The position numbers were made by a program, and so were the translations under genes. DNA of 29,935 nucleotides from DASSBG01 sp964583865 (GTDB lineage Bacteria; Pseudomonadota; Gammaproteobacteria; Xanthomonadales; Rhodanobacteraceae), in the NCBI GenBank assembly GCA_964583865.1, contig CAZOXZ010000013.1:1-29935 (forward strand). The letters run 5' to 3'. Below, in pieces: positions 8,417-17,901 of this stretch (position 1 is the stretch's first letter; every line of letters begins with the position of its first letter). The notes beneath the pieces were generated by a model that was not told the origin of the DNA, made no database searches, and saw nothing but the letters and a program-made list of their open reading frames with translations.

Positions 8417-8659
8417 ATGCGTATCACGGTCAGAAAATGGGGCAACAGCGCGGCGATACGTATTCCCGCGTCCATCCTGCGTAGCACCAAAATCGGCATT
8501 GACGAGCCCGTAGAGGTGCGCGAGGAAGGGCATCGCATTGTCATCGAGCCCCTGCATCCGCGGGTGTATGACCTCGACCAGCTGCTGGATGGCATCACCC
8601 GTGACAACCTGCATGACCCTGTGGACTTCGGCCCCGAGGTCGGCAAGGAAGGCTGGTAG
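8417..8659 (+). CDS. mazE: MazE-family antitoxin
   Basis: The 80-residue protein has the AbrB/SpoVT-type swapped-hairpin DNA-binding fold: MRITVRKWGNSAAIRIPAS at residues 1-19, then the VEVREEGHRIVIEPL strands. The acidic C-terminal tail (LDQLLDGITRDNL to the end) is the part that would occupy the toxin's active site. It protects against the MazF-like toxin next to it and should repress the pair. The ATG at 8417 is set by the MRITVRKWGNS start; no strong Shine-Dalgarno is seen. The stop overlaps the toxin start by one base. Confidence 0.92.
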   Translation: MRITVRKWGNSAAIRIPASILRSTKIGIDEPVEVREEGHRIVIEPLHPRVYDLDQLLDGITRDNLHDPVDFGPEVGKEGW

Positions 8660-9006
8660 TGGCGCGCTTCGTGCCGGATGCCGGCGATATCGTGTGGCTC
8701 GAGTTTCATCCGCAGGCGGGGCATGAACAGGCCGGACACCGACCCGCATTTGTGCTGAGCCCAGCCGCGTACAACCGCAAGACGGGCCTGATGCTTTGTT
8801 GCCCCATGACGACGCAGGTCAAGGGCTATCCTTTCGAGGTGGCCGTGGCGGGCAACCCACAAGGCGTGGCGCTTGCCGACCAGGTAAAAAGCCTCGACTG
8901 GAAAGCCCGCAAGGCCAAGCGCAAGGGTCGCGCAGCACCTGCCGAGCTGGCGGAGGTACGCGCCAAGATCAAGGCGTTACTCGGAGGCGGAAGGCAAGGG
9001 TTGTGA
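8659..9006 (+). CDS. mazF: MazF/PemK-family endoribonuclease toxin
   Basis: This 115-residue toxin cuts single-stranded mRNA at short sequences. Family landmarks are present: GDIVWLEFHPQAGHEQAGHRPAFVLSP with the catalytic arginine at 28, and CCPMTTQVKGYPFEV with the catalytic threonine at 51 or 52. The remainder, including VALADQVKSLDW, is standard. Translation starts at the GTG overlapping the antitoxin stop codon, implying coupling. Its stop lies only 13 bases before the response regulator gene, so the regulator may be transcribed from the mazEF promoter, which would tie its level to MazE repression (inference). Confidence 0.93.
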   Translation: MARFVPDAGDIVWLEFHPQAGHEQAGHRPAFVLSPAAYNRKTGLMLCCPMTTQVKGYPFEVAVAGNPQGVALADQVKSLDWKARKAKRKGRAAPAELAEVRAKIKALLGGGRQGL

Positions 9007-9019
9007 ACCCGGAACAATC

Positions 9020-10360
9020 ATGCGTACCGTCTTGATCATTGACGACAACCCCGCCGTGACCGAGGCGCTGTCGCTGCTGTTGTCGCTGCATGACATCCGC
9101 GCGCTGACGGCGACGACGCCGGACGAAGGCATGGCGGTGCTGGGGCTGTCGTCGGTGGACGTGGTCATCGCCGACATGAACTTTTCCGATGACACGACGT
9201 CGGGCGAGGAAGGCGAGGCCTTGTTCCACGCCATTCGCGGGCGCTATCCGGACCTGCCGGTGATTCTGCTCACCGGCTGGACGCACCTGGAGACGGCGGT
9301 GGAGCTGGTGAAGGCCGGGGCCGCCGACTACCTTGCCAAGCCCTGGGATGATGCCAAGCTGCTGGCGACGGTGGAGAACCTGCTGGAACTAGCCGAGTCC
9401 AGTCGCGAGGCGCGCCAGGTGCGGCGCAACCGCAACGAACTGCGGGCAAGCCTCGTGCGCGACTACGATCTTGCTGGGTTGGTGTTCGCCTCCGATGCGA
9501 TGACGCGCACGCTGGAGCTGGCCTGCCGCGTGGCGCGCGCCGATGTACCGGTGCTCATCACCGGACCCAACGGCGCCGGCAAGGAAGGCATTGCCCAGCT
9601 GGTGCATCGCAATTCGTCGGTGCGTCGGGGGCCTTTCGTGGCGGTCAATTGTGGTGCATTGCCAGGCGATCTGCTGGAAGCCGAATTGTTCGGCGCCGAG
9701 GCCGGCGCGTTCACCGGTGCCAACAAGGCGCGCGCAGGACGATTCGAGACCGCCGACGGCGGCACCCTGTTCCTGGACGAAATCGGCAACCTGCCCCTTG
9801 CCGGGCAGATGAAGCTGTTGCGCGTTATCGAGACCGGCCAATTCCAGCGCCTGGGTTCCTCGCGCACGCGCACGACCACGGTGCGCATCATCAGTGCCAC
9901 CAACGCCGACCTCAAGGCCATGGTGGCCGACGGCCGCTTCCGCGAAGACCTTTACTACCGCCTCAACGTCATCGAGGTCACCTTGCCGCCGCTGGCCGAA
10001 CGCCGCGACGACATCCTGCCGCTGGCCGAACACTTCCTGGCCGGTCGGGCGGAGTTGAGCGAAGAGGCGTGCAATGCCTTGTTGGCGCACACCTGGCCCG
10101 GCAACGTCCGCGAGCTGAAAAATGCCATCGAGCGCGCCTGCCTGCTGGCCCGTGACGGCGTGTTGACACCGGCACAGCTGAACCTGCCGCCGCCCGACCG
10201 TGCCGCTGCCCGACGCAACCTCGACGAGCCCTCACGCGCGGCCGTGCAACAGGCCCTCGCGCAACACGATGGCGTAGTCAGCCGTGCCGCCCACGCCCTC
10301 GGCCTGTCCCGGCAGGCGCTGTACCGGCGCATGCAGCACTACGGCATCAAGGGGCCATGA
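9020..10360 (+). CDS. NtrC-family sigma54-dependent response regulator
   Basis: This 446-residue activator has a receiver domain (1-120) with D8 and D9, phosphoacceptor D52 (IADMNF), T85 and K107. The AAA+ domain (about 155-385) has Walker A GPNGAGKE at 182-189 (PN replaces the common ES), the sigma54-contacting GAFTGA loop at 229-234, GGTLFLDEIG as Walker B, and FREDLYYRLNV. A Fis-type helix-turn-helix forms the C-terminus (VVSRAAHALGLSRQALYRRMQ). When phosphorylated it should activate the sigma54 promoter at 2711-2727 through the palindrome at 2634-2647 and so switch on the exporter. It overlaps the kinase gene by 4 bases. Confidence 0.95.
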   Translation: MRTVLIIDDNPAVTEALSLLLSLHDIRALTATTPDEGMAVLGLSSVDVVIADMNFSDDTTSGEEGEALFHAIRGRYPDLPVILLTGWTHLETAVELVKAGAADYLAKPWDDAKLLATVENLLELAESSREARQVRRNRNELRASLVRDYDLAGLVFASDAMTRTLELACRVARADVPVLITGPNGAGKEGIAQLVHRNSSVRRGPFVAVNCGALPGDLLEAELFGAEAGAFTGANKARAGRFETADGGTLFLDEIGNLPLAGQMKLLRVIETGQFQRLGSSRTRTTTVRIISATNADLKAMVADGRFREDLYYRLNVIEVTLPPLAERRDDILPLAEHFLAGRAELSEEACNALLAHTWPGNVRELKNAIERACLLARDGVLTPAQLNLPPPDRAAARRNLDEPSRAAVQQALAQHDGVVSRAAHALGLSRQALYRRMQHYGIKGP

Positions 10361-11751
10361 AGCACCGGTTCTCGCTGCGAGGACGCCTGGCGCTGGCCAT
10401 TGGCCTGACCGCTGTCACGGGCGTGCTGGTGTATCTGGCCCTGACGCTGTGGCCCGCGCCTGCATGGCTGGCGACAATCGCAGCTGTCGATGTTTCCTCG
10501 CCCTGGCACTGGCTGACCACGCCGACCGGAGCCTTGCTGCTGACCCTTCTGGCCATCACCGCCACGGCACTGCTGGCCTCGGGCTGGCTGGTACGTCCCT
10601 GGCTGCGGACGCTCAGGGCCGTCGAGACGGAAGTGGCCAGCTACCGCGACGGGGATTTCAGCTTCTCCCTGGCGCCCGGCGGCAATGGCACGCTGGGGGA
10701 CCTGATCAGCGCACACAACGCCCTCGGCCAGGCACTGCGCGACAAGCACCAGCAGCTGGTGCAACGCGAGCTGATGCTGGACACCATGGTGCAAAAGTCA
10801 CCGCAGGCACTGGTACTGGTCGATGACCATGACCGCATCACCTTCGCCAACATCGCCGCGCGCAAATTGTTGAACAAGGGCACTTCCATGCAGGGCACAA
10901 GCTTCACCGCCTTGTGCCGGGCCCTGCCCGACAGCATGCACGAAGCCATCGTGCGCGGCGGCGACGGCGTGTTCGCCGTGGAACTTGACGGCGAGACCGA
11001 ATCGTTCCAGGTCTCGCTGCGGCGCTTCATGCTGCAGGGCCGAAGCCATGCGCTGTATCTCTTCCGGCGCCTCACCCGCGAATTGTCGCGGCAAGAAGTC
11101 GCAAGCTGGAAGCGGGTCATCCGGGTTATCAGCCACGAGCTCAACAACTCCCTCGGGCCCATCAGCTCGCTGGCCCATTCCGGGCGCGAACTGGTTCGCC
11201 GTGGCCGCCATGACCGGCTCGAGGGCGTGTTCGATTCCATCAGCGACCGTGCCAGCCACCTGCACCAGTTCATCGACGGCTATGCGCGCTTTGCCCGACT
11301 GCCGGCGCCGCGGATCGAGGCCGTCGCCTGGCCATCATTCGTCACGTCACTTGCCCGGCACTGCCAGTTCCGCCTGGTTGGCACCTTGCCGGATGCGGAC
11401 GGCCATTTCGACCCGGCCCAGATCGAACAGGCCCTGATCAACCTCGTCAAGAACGCCCACGAGTCCGGCAGCGCACCCGATGCGGTAGAGCTTGTCGTCC
11501 GGACCGGCCCGCACAGGCTGGTGATCGAGGTCAGCGACCGCGGCCCCGGCATGACCGACACGGCTCTGGCGCAGGCGTTGCTGCCGTTCTACTCCACCAA
11601 GCGCAGCGGCACCGGCCTGGGCCTGGCCTTGGCACGCGAAATTGCCGAGGCGCACGACGGCAACCTGCGCCTGGCCAATCGGGCCGGCGGCGGCCTGCAG
11701 GTGACGCTGAGCATGCCGCACGACGTGCTGAAAAACGGGGTCAGAACTTGA
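10357..11751 (+). CDS. Membrane sensor histidine kinase
   Basis: This 464-residue kinase has two membrane segments (about 9-31 and 57-78) flanking a very short periplasmic loop of some 25 residues, then a HAMP-like linker (about 79-132) and a PAS-like domain (about 140-235, SPQALVLVDDHDRITFANIAA). The phospho-acceptor is H260 in VISHELNNSLGP, the NtrB/NtrY-like HELNN type. The ATPase domain has N-box INLVKNAHES, G1 DRGPGM and G2 SGTGLGLALAREI. It is translationally coupled to the regulator (ATGA overlap) and is its obvious partner. The tiny outer loop suggests that it senses a membrane or intramembrane signal, as in envelope-stress kinases, rather than a large soluble ligand (inference). Confidence 0.94.
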   Translation: MKHRFSLRGRLALAIGLTAVTGVLVYLALTLWPAPAWLATIAAVDVSSPWHWLTTPTGALLLTLLAITATALLASGWLVRPWLRTLRAVETEVASYRDGDFSFSLAPGGNGTLGDLISAHNALGQALRDKHQQLVQRELMLDTMVQKSPQALVLVDDHDRITFANIAARKLLNKGTSMQGTSFTALCRALPDSMHEAIVRGGDGVFAVELDGETESFQVSLRRFMLQGRSHALYLFRRLTRELSRQEVASWKRVIRVISHELNNSLGPISSLAHSGRELVRRGRHDRLEGVFDSISDRASHLHQFIDGYARFARLPAPRIEAVAWPSFVTSLARHCQFRLVGTLPDADGHFDPAQIEQALINLVKNAHESGSAPDAVELVVRTGPHRLVIEVSDRGPGMTDTALAQALLPFYSTKRSGTGLGLALAREIAEAHDGNLRLANRAGGGLQVTLSMPHDVLKNGVRT

Positions 11752-11820
11752 GGCCTCCCCAAGGATATCGACGACAGATCCACAGGTCACGAAAAACGAA
11801 GCGCGCATGGATTGAGGTGC

Positions 11821-11991
11821 GCGGGCGTCCGGCCCGCAAGAACTGGGGTGCGCGGGCGTCTCGCCCGCTTGGCAAGTGGAGCGCCGGCATCTTGCCGGCA
11901 TGGCCGCGTCAGCGGCCCGTGATGGCCTGGCGGGCAGGTTGGGCGGCTACGCCGCCTTGCGAGCAAGATGCTCGCGGTCCAGCAGGATGCT
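11821..11991. repeat. Cluster of short palindromes, partly at 31-bp spacing
   Basis: Seventeen-base hairpins with 6-bp stems and 5-base loops start at 11821 (GCGGGC/GCCCGC), 11852 (the same stem), 11883 (GCCGGC/GCCGGC) and 11959 (GCGAGC/GCTCGC). A 15-base one starts at 11942 (GGCGGC/GCCGCC) and a short one near 11981. The first three are exactly 31 bases apart. Loops are GTCCG, GTCTC, ATCTT and AAGAT, the last two being reverse complements. They fill the 335-base gap between the kinase and the M61 peptidase; no gene is seen there. They resemble REP/BIME-type intergenic palindromes. Confidence 0.7.
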
Positions 11992-12086
11992 CCAGTCCGG
12001 GTGGGCGGCGCCCCGTCCGGGAAAAGTGTCCTGGCTCCGTTTTTGGTACCTTGGGCCACTTTGCAGACCACCCTCGGGAGTCCCTC

Positions 12087-14021
12087 ATGGCCATCCGCCG
12101 TCTTGCCACCCGCTGTACTGCCCCGGCATGGCTGGGTTTGTTGTTGCTGTTCGTCGCAACTACCGCATCCGCCGCCGTCACGCGCCTGCCGGACATGCCA
12201 CCGCCACAGGATGTACCGTATCCGGGCACCATCCAGCTGCATGTCGATGCCAGCGATACCTCGCAGGGCATCTTCCAGGTGCACGAAGAGATTCCGGTCT
12301 CACCGGGCGAGCTGACACTGCTGTACCCGAAGTGGGTTCCCGGCGGGCATGGCCCGGATGGCGTGGTGTATCGCATGGCGGGCCTGAAGTTGCATGCCAA
12401 CGGCAAGCGCCTTCAGTGGCAGCGCGACGAGTTCGACCCCTGGGTGTTCCACGTCACCGTGCCAGAGGGTGCCGATATCCTCAAGGTGGATTTCCAGTTC
12501 CTGTCCTGGCGGGGCAAACGCAGCGCCATGACCGACCGCATGCTGATGCTGGAATGGCACAAGATGCTGCTGTACCCGGCCGGCTACTTCGCGCGGCAAA
12601 TTCCGGTGGCCGCCAGCGTCACCCTGCCCGCCGGCTGGCACCCCGGCACGGCGCTGGAGGTGGCGTCAAAAGACGATGACACGTTCCACTTCAAAACCGA
12701 GTCGTTGTATGTCGTCGCCGATTCGCCCATTTACGCCGGCAAGCATTTCAAGCGTCTGGACCTCAACCCCGGCGGCAAGGTGGCGGTGCATGCCAACCTG
12801 GTGGCCGACAAGCCGGCGTACATGGAACCCAGCCCCGAGCAGCTCGAAAAACTGCGCGCCCTGGTGACCCAGGCTTTCCGCCTGTTCGACTCGCACCACT
12901 TCCGCCACTACGAGTTTCTGGTGTCGCTTTCCGACCATCTGATGCCCAACGGCATGGAGCACCAGGAATCCAGCGAGAACGGCGTGGCCACCACGTACTT
13001 CAGCGACTGGGACAAGAACATGCCCGGCCGCGACCTGCTGGCGCACGAGTTCACGCATTCGTGGAATGGCAAGTTCCGTCGCCCGGCGCATGCCTGGATA
13101 CCGAATTACAACGTCGCCATGGGCAACCACTTGATGTGGGTCTACGAGGGGCTGACGCAATACTGGGGTTACGTGCTGACGGCGCGCTCGGGCATGTGGA
13201 CGTTTGACGAGTTTGCCCAGGCCCTGGCCATCACGGCCGCCAAGTACGACCGCAACAGGCCCGGTCTTTCCTGGACCACGGTCGAGGACACCACCAACGA
13301 TCCCAAGGTGCAGCCGCGCGCGCCGCTGCCCTGGCGCAGCTGGCAGATGAGCGAGGAGTACTACGGCGCCGGGCAGATGATCTGGCTGGGCGTGGACGCC
13401 AGGATCCGCAAGATGACCGGCGGCAAGAAGTCGCTGGATGACTTTGCCCGTGCCTTCTTCGGTGTCGACAACGGCAGCACCGTCACCCGCACCTACACCT
13501 TCGACGACGTCGTCGCGGCATTGAACGACGTGGTGGCACACGACTGGGCGAGCTACCTGAAGGCCCGTGCGCAGGGCTGGAATCCGCCACTCACCAGTGG
13601 CCTGGCCGACGCCGGCTGGAAGCTGGTCTACAAGGACACGCCCAGCGCGTACGAGAAAGCCTACATGGCCGACGATCCGCCGGCCCGGCATCGTTACAAC
13701 TTCGCCTGGTCCATCGGCATCACCCTCGGCGAGGACGGCCATATTGCCGACGTGCGCTGGAATGGCCCGGCTTTCAAGGCCGGCATCGGCAGCAGCGATC
13801 GCCTGGTGGCAGTCAACGACAAGGTCTTCAGCCGCGAGGCGCTGAAAACGGCCATCCGCGAGGCTGCGGACAGCAAGACACCCATCCGCCTGCAACTGGA
13901 GTACCAGGGTCGCTTCCGCACCGTGGCACTGGACTACCACGAGGGCCTGCAGTACCCGCATCTGGTACGCATCGAGTCCGCCCCGGACTATTTGCGCGCC
14001 ATCGCCGCGCCGCTGGACTGA
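12087..14021 (+). CDS. M61-family metallopeptidase with PDZ domain
   Basis: This 644-residue secreted or periplasmic zinc peptidase is of the glycyl aminopeptidase family. The signal peptide is at about 1-27 (LLLLFVATTASAA), followed by an N-terminal beta-sandwich (about 35-200). The gluzincin catalytic domain has zinc ligands H320 and H324 with catalytic E321 (LLAHEFTHSWNGKFRRP), and the third ligand is E354 (WVYEGLTQYWG). A PDZ domain (about 545-625, ADVRWNGPAFKAGIGSSDRLVAVND) closes the protein and probably helps bind substrate C-termini. The ATG at 12087 is chosen for its signal peptide and CGGGAG six bases upstream. M61 enzymes prefer Gly or Ala at the N-terminus. It is a single gene, convergent with the next one. 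Confidence 0.93.
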   Translation: MAIRRLATRCTAPAWLGLLLLFVATTASAAVTRLPDMPPPQDVPYPGTIQLHVDASDTSQGIFQVHEEIPVSPGELTLLYPKWVPGGHGPDGVVYRMAGLKLHANGKRLQWQRDEFDPWVFHVTVPEGADILKVDFQFLSWRGKRSAMTDRMLMLEWHKMLLYPAGYFARQIPVAASVTLPAGWHPGTALEVASKDDDTFHFKTESLYVVADSPIYAGKHFKRLDLNPGGKVAVHANLVADKPAYMEPSPEQLEKLRALVTQAFRLFDSHHFRHYEFLVSLSDHLMPNGMEHQESSENGVATTYFSDWDKNMPGRDLLAHEFTHSWNGKFRRPAHAWIPNYNVAMGNHLMWVYEGLTQYWGYVLTARSGMWTFDEFAQALAITAAKYDRNRPGLSWTTVEDTTNDPKVQPRAPLPWRSWQMSEEYYGAGQMIWLGVDARIRKMTGGKKSLDDFARAFFGVDNGSTVTRTYTFDDVVAALNDVVAHDWASYLKARAQGWNPPLTSGLADAGWKLVYKDTPSAYEKAYMADDPPARHRYNFAWSIGITLGEDGHIADVRWNGPAFKAGIGSSDRLVAVNDKVFSREALKTAIREAADSKTPIRLQLEYQGRFRTVALDYHEGLQYPHLVRIESAPDYLRAIAAPLD

Positions 14022-14163
14022 GAGGCTGCGAATTTTTCAGCCTCGAAGCCGGTCCAGGGACGGGCCGGCGCGGATAATCACGCAAGTGATTGATCCGCGG
14101 GAGCGAGGACGGGCATGTACCAGCCCCGCGACTGAGCAAATCCACAGGACGTGGATTTACTCA
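14022..14163. repeat. Structured intergenic repeat, copy 1
   Basis: The core at 14042-14163 aligns without gaps to 19952-20073 over 122 bases with about 19 differences. Predicted hairpins: GCCGGTCC/GGGCCGGC (14048-14069); a long one, CGCGGAT plus AATCAC, GCAA loop, GTGATT and ATCCGCG (14069-14099, one bulged G); GGGC/GCCC near 14111-14126; and AAATCCAC/GTGGATTT (14138-14158). A perfect 7-bp stem GAGGCTG/CAGCCTC with a T-rich loop (14022-14044) precedes it directly after the M61 stop and may help end transcription. It lies between convergent genes. Confidence 0.8.
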
Positions 14164-15891
14164 CAGACTCTGACCGGCGCCCGTCGCGGCGCCACACTGC
14201 GCCGGCGAGCGGATGCATTGGAAGTGCACCGTTCGCCGGCCCGCGCGCACGGCAGCCGTGACATTCACGAAACGTCCGTCCTGCCAGGCCAGGAAATAGG
14301 CGTGGGTCATCTGTCGCGCATCGACCGAGGCGGAGAGATTCAGCGCGGCAATCTCCAGATTGCCGATCGTCTGCAACGGCTGGTCAGGCGCATGGCCCGG
14401 CAGTGCTGCCAGTGGCGCGATGGCTTCGTGCGCCAGCGTGCCGCGCCGCAGCAAGTGGAAGAACGGCGCGCTTTCGGTCTGGATGAGGCAGTTGGCGATC
14501 TTGTCGATATCCGGCATGCGTGCCTTCAGCACCGAATCCATGGGTGTGTACAGGCCGGATTCGGGCGGCTGCTCGGTCCCAAGCAGGTAGATCTGGCAGG
14601 GATGGGCCGGCAGCGGCAATTTTTCCACCGCGGCCACCGCGGCGTCGGCCAGCGGTTGCATGGCCTGCGAGCGTGCGCTGTACGCTGTCGCCAGCGAATG
14701 CGACGAGGCAACATCCAGTAGTACCACGATGGCAAGCCCGGCCAGCATGCCGGCATGCGCGACCGGCCGGCGCACACCGGACAGCAAGGCTCCCAGGGCA
14801 ATCACCAGGCCGCACAGCGCGACATAGTAGAGCCGCGATTGCATCGCAACGCGCAGCGGCGACAAGTCGGCATCCAGCGGCACCGCACTTATCGCGGCCA
14901 CCGGTGCCTGAATTGCGGCCGGCAACAAGAACATCGCCAGGCCGCACAGCAGCCAGGTCATCGCCGCACGTCTGCCACCAGCCCAGGGGCGCCAGGTCAC
15001 CAACAGCAACACCGCCGCCAAAGCCAGCGCCCACTGCTGCCAGGCGACCAGTCGCGACCAGAAGAGCAGGTATCCGGGCAGGTGCGCCAGCCAGGCGCTA
15101 CCACCTTGCCACAACAGCAGCAGCGGCGATTGCGCAGCGATGCGCTCGCCGCCGCCGATACCGCCCAGTACTGTCATGCGCCAGAGCAAGTACAGCACCG
15201 GCACCGCCCACAGCAGCAACAGGGCGCGCCAGGACACCCGCAGACGCGGCCGCCTGCCTGCCCAGCCCAGCCACAACACGGTTGTCGGGACCACGACCAG
15301 CAGCCCGGTCTCCTTGGCCAGCATGGCCAGCATGGTACAGGCAGCCAGCGCTGCCAGGCGTACCGGACGCGGGTGCTCGCGATAGCTCCAGGCCAGACGC
15401 AGGGCCAGCAACGCAAACAGGGCAACCAGCAGGTCGAAGCGATCTGCCAGCCACAGGCTGGTGCCGACGGCTGCAGGAGCCACGGCGAACAGCAACGCCA
15501 GCACGCCCGCCAGCGACCGGCGTGTGCAGGCCTTCACCAGTACCGACCACAACGCCAGGCTGACCAGCAGGTGCAGCCCGAGGGCGACGGCGTAGTGCAC
15601 CGCCACATGGCCATGGGCCAGCACCGTGGTCAGCCACAACAAGGCAAAGCCCAGTGGTCGGAAAAACGTGCCCGCAGGGATGAAGTGATCGTGCACGAAC
15701 AAGCCCCAAGGCGAGCCCAGCAGCCTGGCGTAGGCCACCTGGGCAAAATCGTCACGCACCAGGAAGGCGTCCAGAGCAGGCGCCCAGGCCCACGCGACAA
15801 CCAATGCCATGCCGACAAGCAAGGCTGCGGTGATCGCCGGCTCACGCAGGCGAGACAAGTCAACAGGCGCGGCAGCGAATCGGGCAGGCAT
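14161..15891 (-). CDS. Polytopic membrane protein, GT-C glycosyltransferase-like
   Basis: This 576-residue protein has about ten to twelve membrane segments up to residue 390 and a soluble C-terminal domain of roughly 170 residues, probably periplasmic. After the first membrane segment the loop reads FLVRDDFAQVAYAR. An acidic pair at this place is a hallmark of GT-C lipid-linked sugar transferases of the PMT/ArnT/TMTC type. A later loop has MLAKETGLL, also seen in that superfamily. The likely role is transfer of a sugar from a polyprenyl-phosphate donor to protein or lipid at the outer face of the inner membrane. The donor and acceptor are unknown, and the family assignment rests on topology and short motifs. 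The start ATG at 15891 gives a short basic N-terminus. Confidence 0.6.
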   Translation of the reverse strand: MPARFAAAPVDLSRLREPAITAALLVGMALVVAWAWAPALDAFLVRDDFAQVAYARLLGSPWGLFVHDHFIPAGTFFRPLGFALLWLTTVLAHGHVAVHYAVALGLHLLVSLALWSVLVKACTRRSLAGVLALLFAVAPAAVGTSLWLADRFDLLVALFALLALRLAWSYREHPRPVRLAALAACTMLAMLAKETGLLVVVPTTVLWLGWAGRRPRLRVSWRALLLLWAVPVLYLLWRMTVLGGIGGGERIAAQSPLLLLWQGGSAWLAHLPGYLLFWSRLVAWQQWALALAAVLLLVTWRPWAGGRRAAMTWLLCGLAMFLLPAAIQAPVAAISAVPLDADLSPLRVAMQSRLYYVALCGLVIALGALLSGVRRPVAHAGMLAGLAIVVLLDVASSHSLATAYSARSQAMQPLADAAVAAVEKLPLPAHPCQIYLLGTEQPPESGLYTPMDSVLKARMPDIDKIANCLIQTESAPFFHLLRRGTLAHEAIAPLAALPGHAPDQPLQTIGNLEIAALNLSASVDARQMTHAYFLAWQDGRFVNVTAAVRAGRRTVHFQCIRSPAQCGAATGAGQSL

Positions 15892-16008
15892 GGCAACGGA
15901 TCACGGACAATCGTCGCGGTATTGTCACCGGCAGCGAGAGGTCACCGCAAGGCTCGCAGTTTGCGGCACACAGGGCGATAATGCCGCTTTTGCACCATGG
16001 GATCCCTG

Positions 16009-17112
<1,104 letters not shown>

Positions 17113-17177
17113 CTATTCACTGGCGCCCCCGACACGGACCAGACGCCAAAGCAATCTCTACAGCACTGGAATCGAAG

Positions 17178-17570
17178 ATGAGCGAAATCCCCGGAGACCT
17201 CAAGTTCCTCAAGTCCCATGAGTGGGCACGCGCCGAAGACGATGGCAACATTCGCGTGGGCATTTCCGAACACGCGCAAGAACAGCTCGGTGACGTCGTT
17301 TACGTCGAACTGCCCGACGTCGGCGACCACGCCGACCGCGACGACTCCATCGCCGTGGTGGAGTCGGTGAAAGCCGCCTCGGACATCTACCCGCCGGTAT
17401 CGGGCGAGATCGTGGCCGTGAACGAGGTGCTGGAAGACGCACCCGAAACCATCAATGAAGATGCGTTTGGTGACGGCTGGCTGTTCGTGATCAAGCCCGA
17501 CGACCGTGACGAACTGGACGACCTGCTGGGTCCTGACGACTACGAAAAGCTGGTCGAAGACGACGAATGA
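17178..17570 (+). CDS. gcvH: Glycine cleavage system H protein
   Basis: GcvH is the lipoylated shuttle that carries the aminomethyl intermediate from GcvP to GcvT and presents dihydrolipoate to the L protein. At 130 residues it has the standard length. The lipoyl-lysine is K65 in VVESVKAASDIY, inside the hammerhead fold, and FLKSHEWAR and FGDGWLFVIKP are family signatures. The ATG at 17178 is fixed by the conserved N-terminus. The C-terminal tail is strongly acidic (DDYEKLVEDDE). It is in the same operon as gcvT. Confidence 0.97.
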   Translation: MSEIPGDLKFLKSHEWARAEDDGNIRVGISEHAQEQLGDVVYVELPDVGDHADRDDSIAVVESVKAASDIYPPVSGEIVAVNEVLEDAPETINEDAFGDGWLFVIKPDDRDELDDLLGPDDYEKLVEDDE

Positions 17571-17901
17571 GGCGCGGCAAATTGCCTCGGAGCCCGGGCG
17601 GCAGGAACCATGCGAGCGAGGCACAGCCATTTTGAGACCGATTTCTCGACCATTTGAGGCAAATACTGGTTGCTATTTAACGAAAATGGGCGGAAAAGCG
17701 GGCCGAAAAGGTGCAGCCGCAGCCGCTTGTGTTTCTGTCTCCCAGGCTCCTCGATGGGTCAGAATGGGCGAACGAAGCGGCGCCAGGCGTTGGTCCTGGC
17801 AGCCGTTTATACGTCCATGATCTGACTTATTCTCAACCCGCGACGGGGCAACGTTGCCGGAAACAACAGCCTGGCGGCCGGTCGCCCGTGTCCGGCCGCA
17901 A
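17571..17901 (+). other. Noncoding region before metJ with two palindromes
   Basis: There is no credible gene in about 330 bases. Two structures stand out: a perfect 12-bp palindrome GGCAACGTTGCC at 17847-17858 and a perfect 8-bp hairpin GCGGCCGG/CCGGCCGC at 17874-17899 (10-base loop), ending two bases before the metJ -35 element. Either could be an operator or the end of the gcvH transcript. No T run follows the hairpin. Confidence 0.5.

Noticed and set aside
11821..11991. CRISPR array
   Set aside because: The regular unit is a short palindrome with diverged stems, only three are phased, and there are no conserved 25-40 base repeats with unique spacers or cas genes.
11748..12086. N-terminal extension of the M61 peptidase to 11748
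   Set aside because: The extension translates the palindrome cluster into low-complexity Arg/Ala/Pro sequence and would put 113 residues before a clear signal peptide.
15892..16008. Glycine riboswitch before gcvT
   Set aside because: The 117-base leader has a small hairpin (GCGAG/CTCGC) but none of the conserved glycine aptamer sequence.
17661..17820. Small basic protein between gcvH and metJ
   Set aside because: It is a short open frame rich in Ala, Arg and Trp with no ribosome binding site and no recognisable fold; chance is more likely.
17814..17829. Tandem met boxes near 17814
   Set aside because: ATACGTCC matches six of eight positions of AGACGTCT, but the adjacent octamer does not match, and a pair is needed for MetJ binding.
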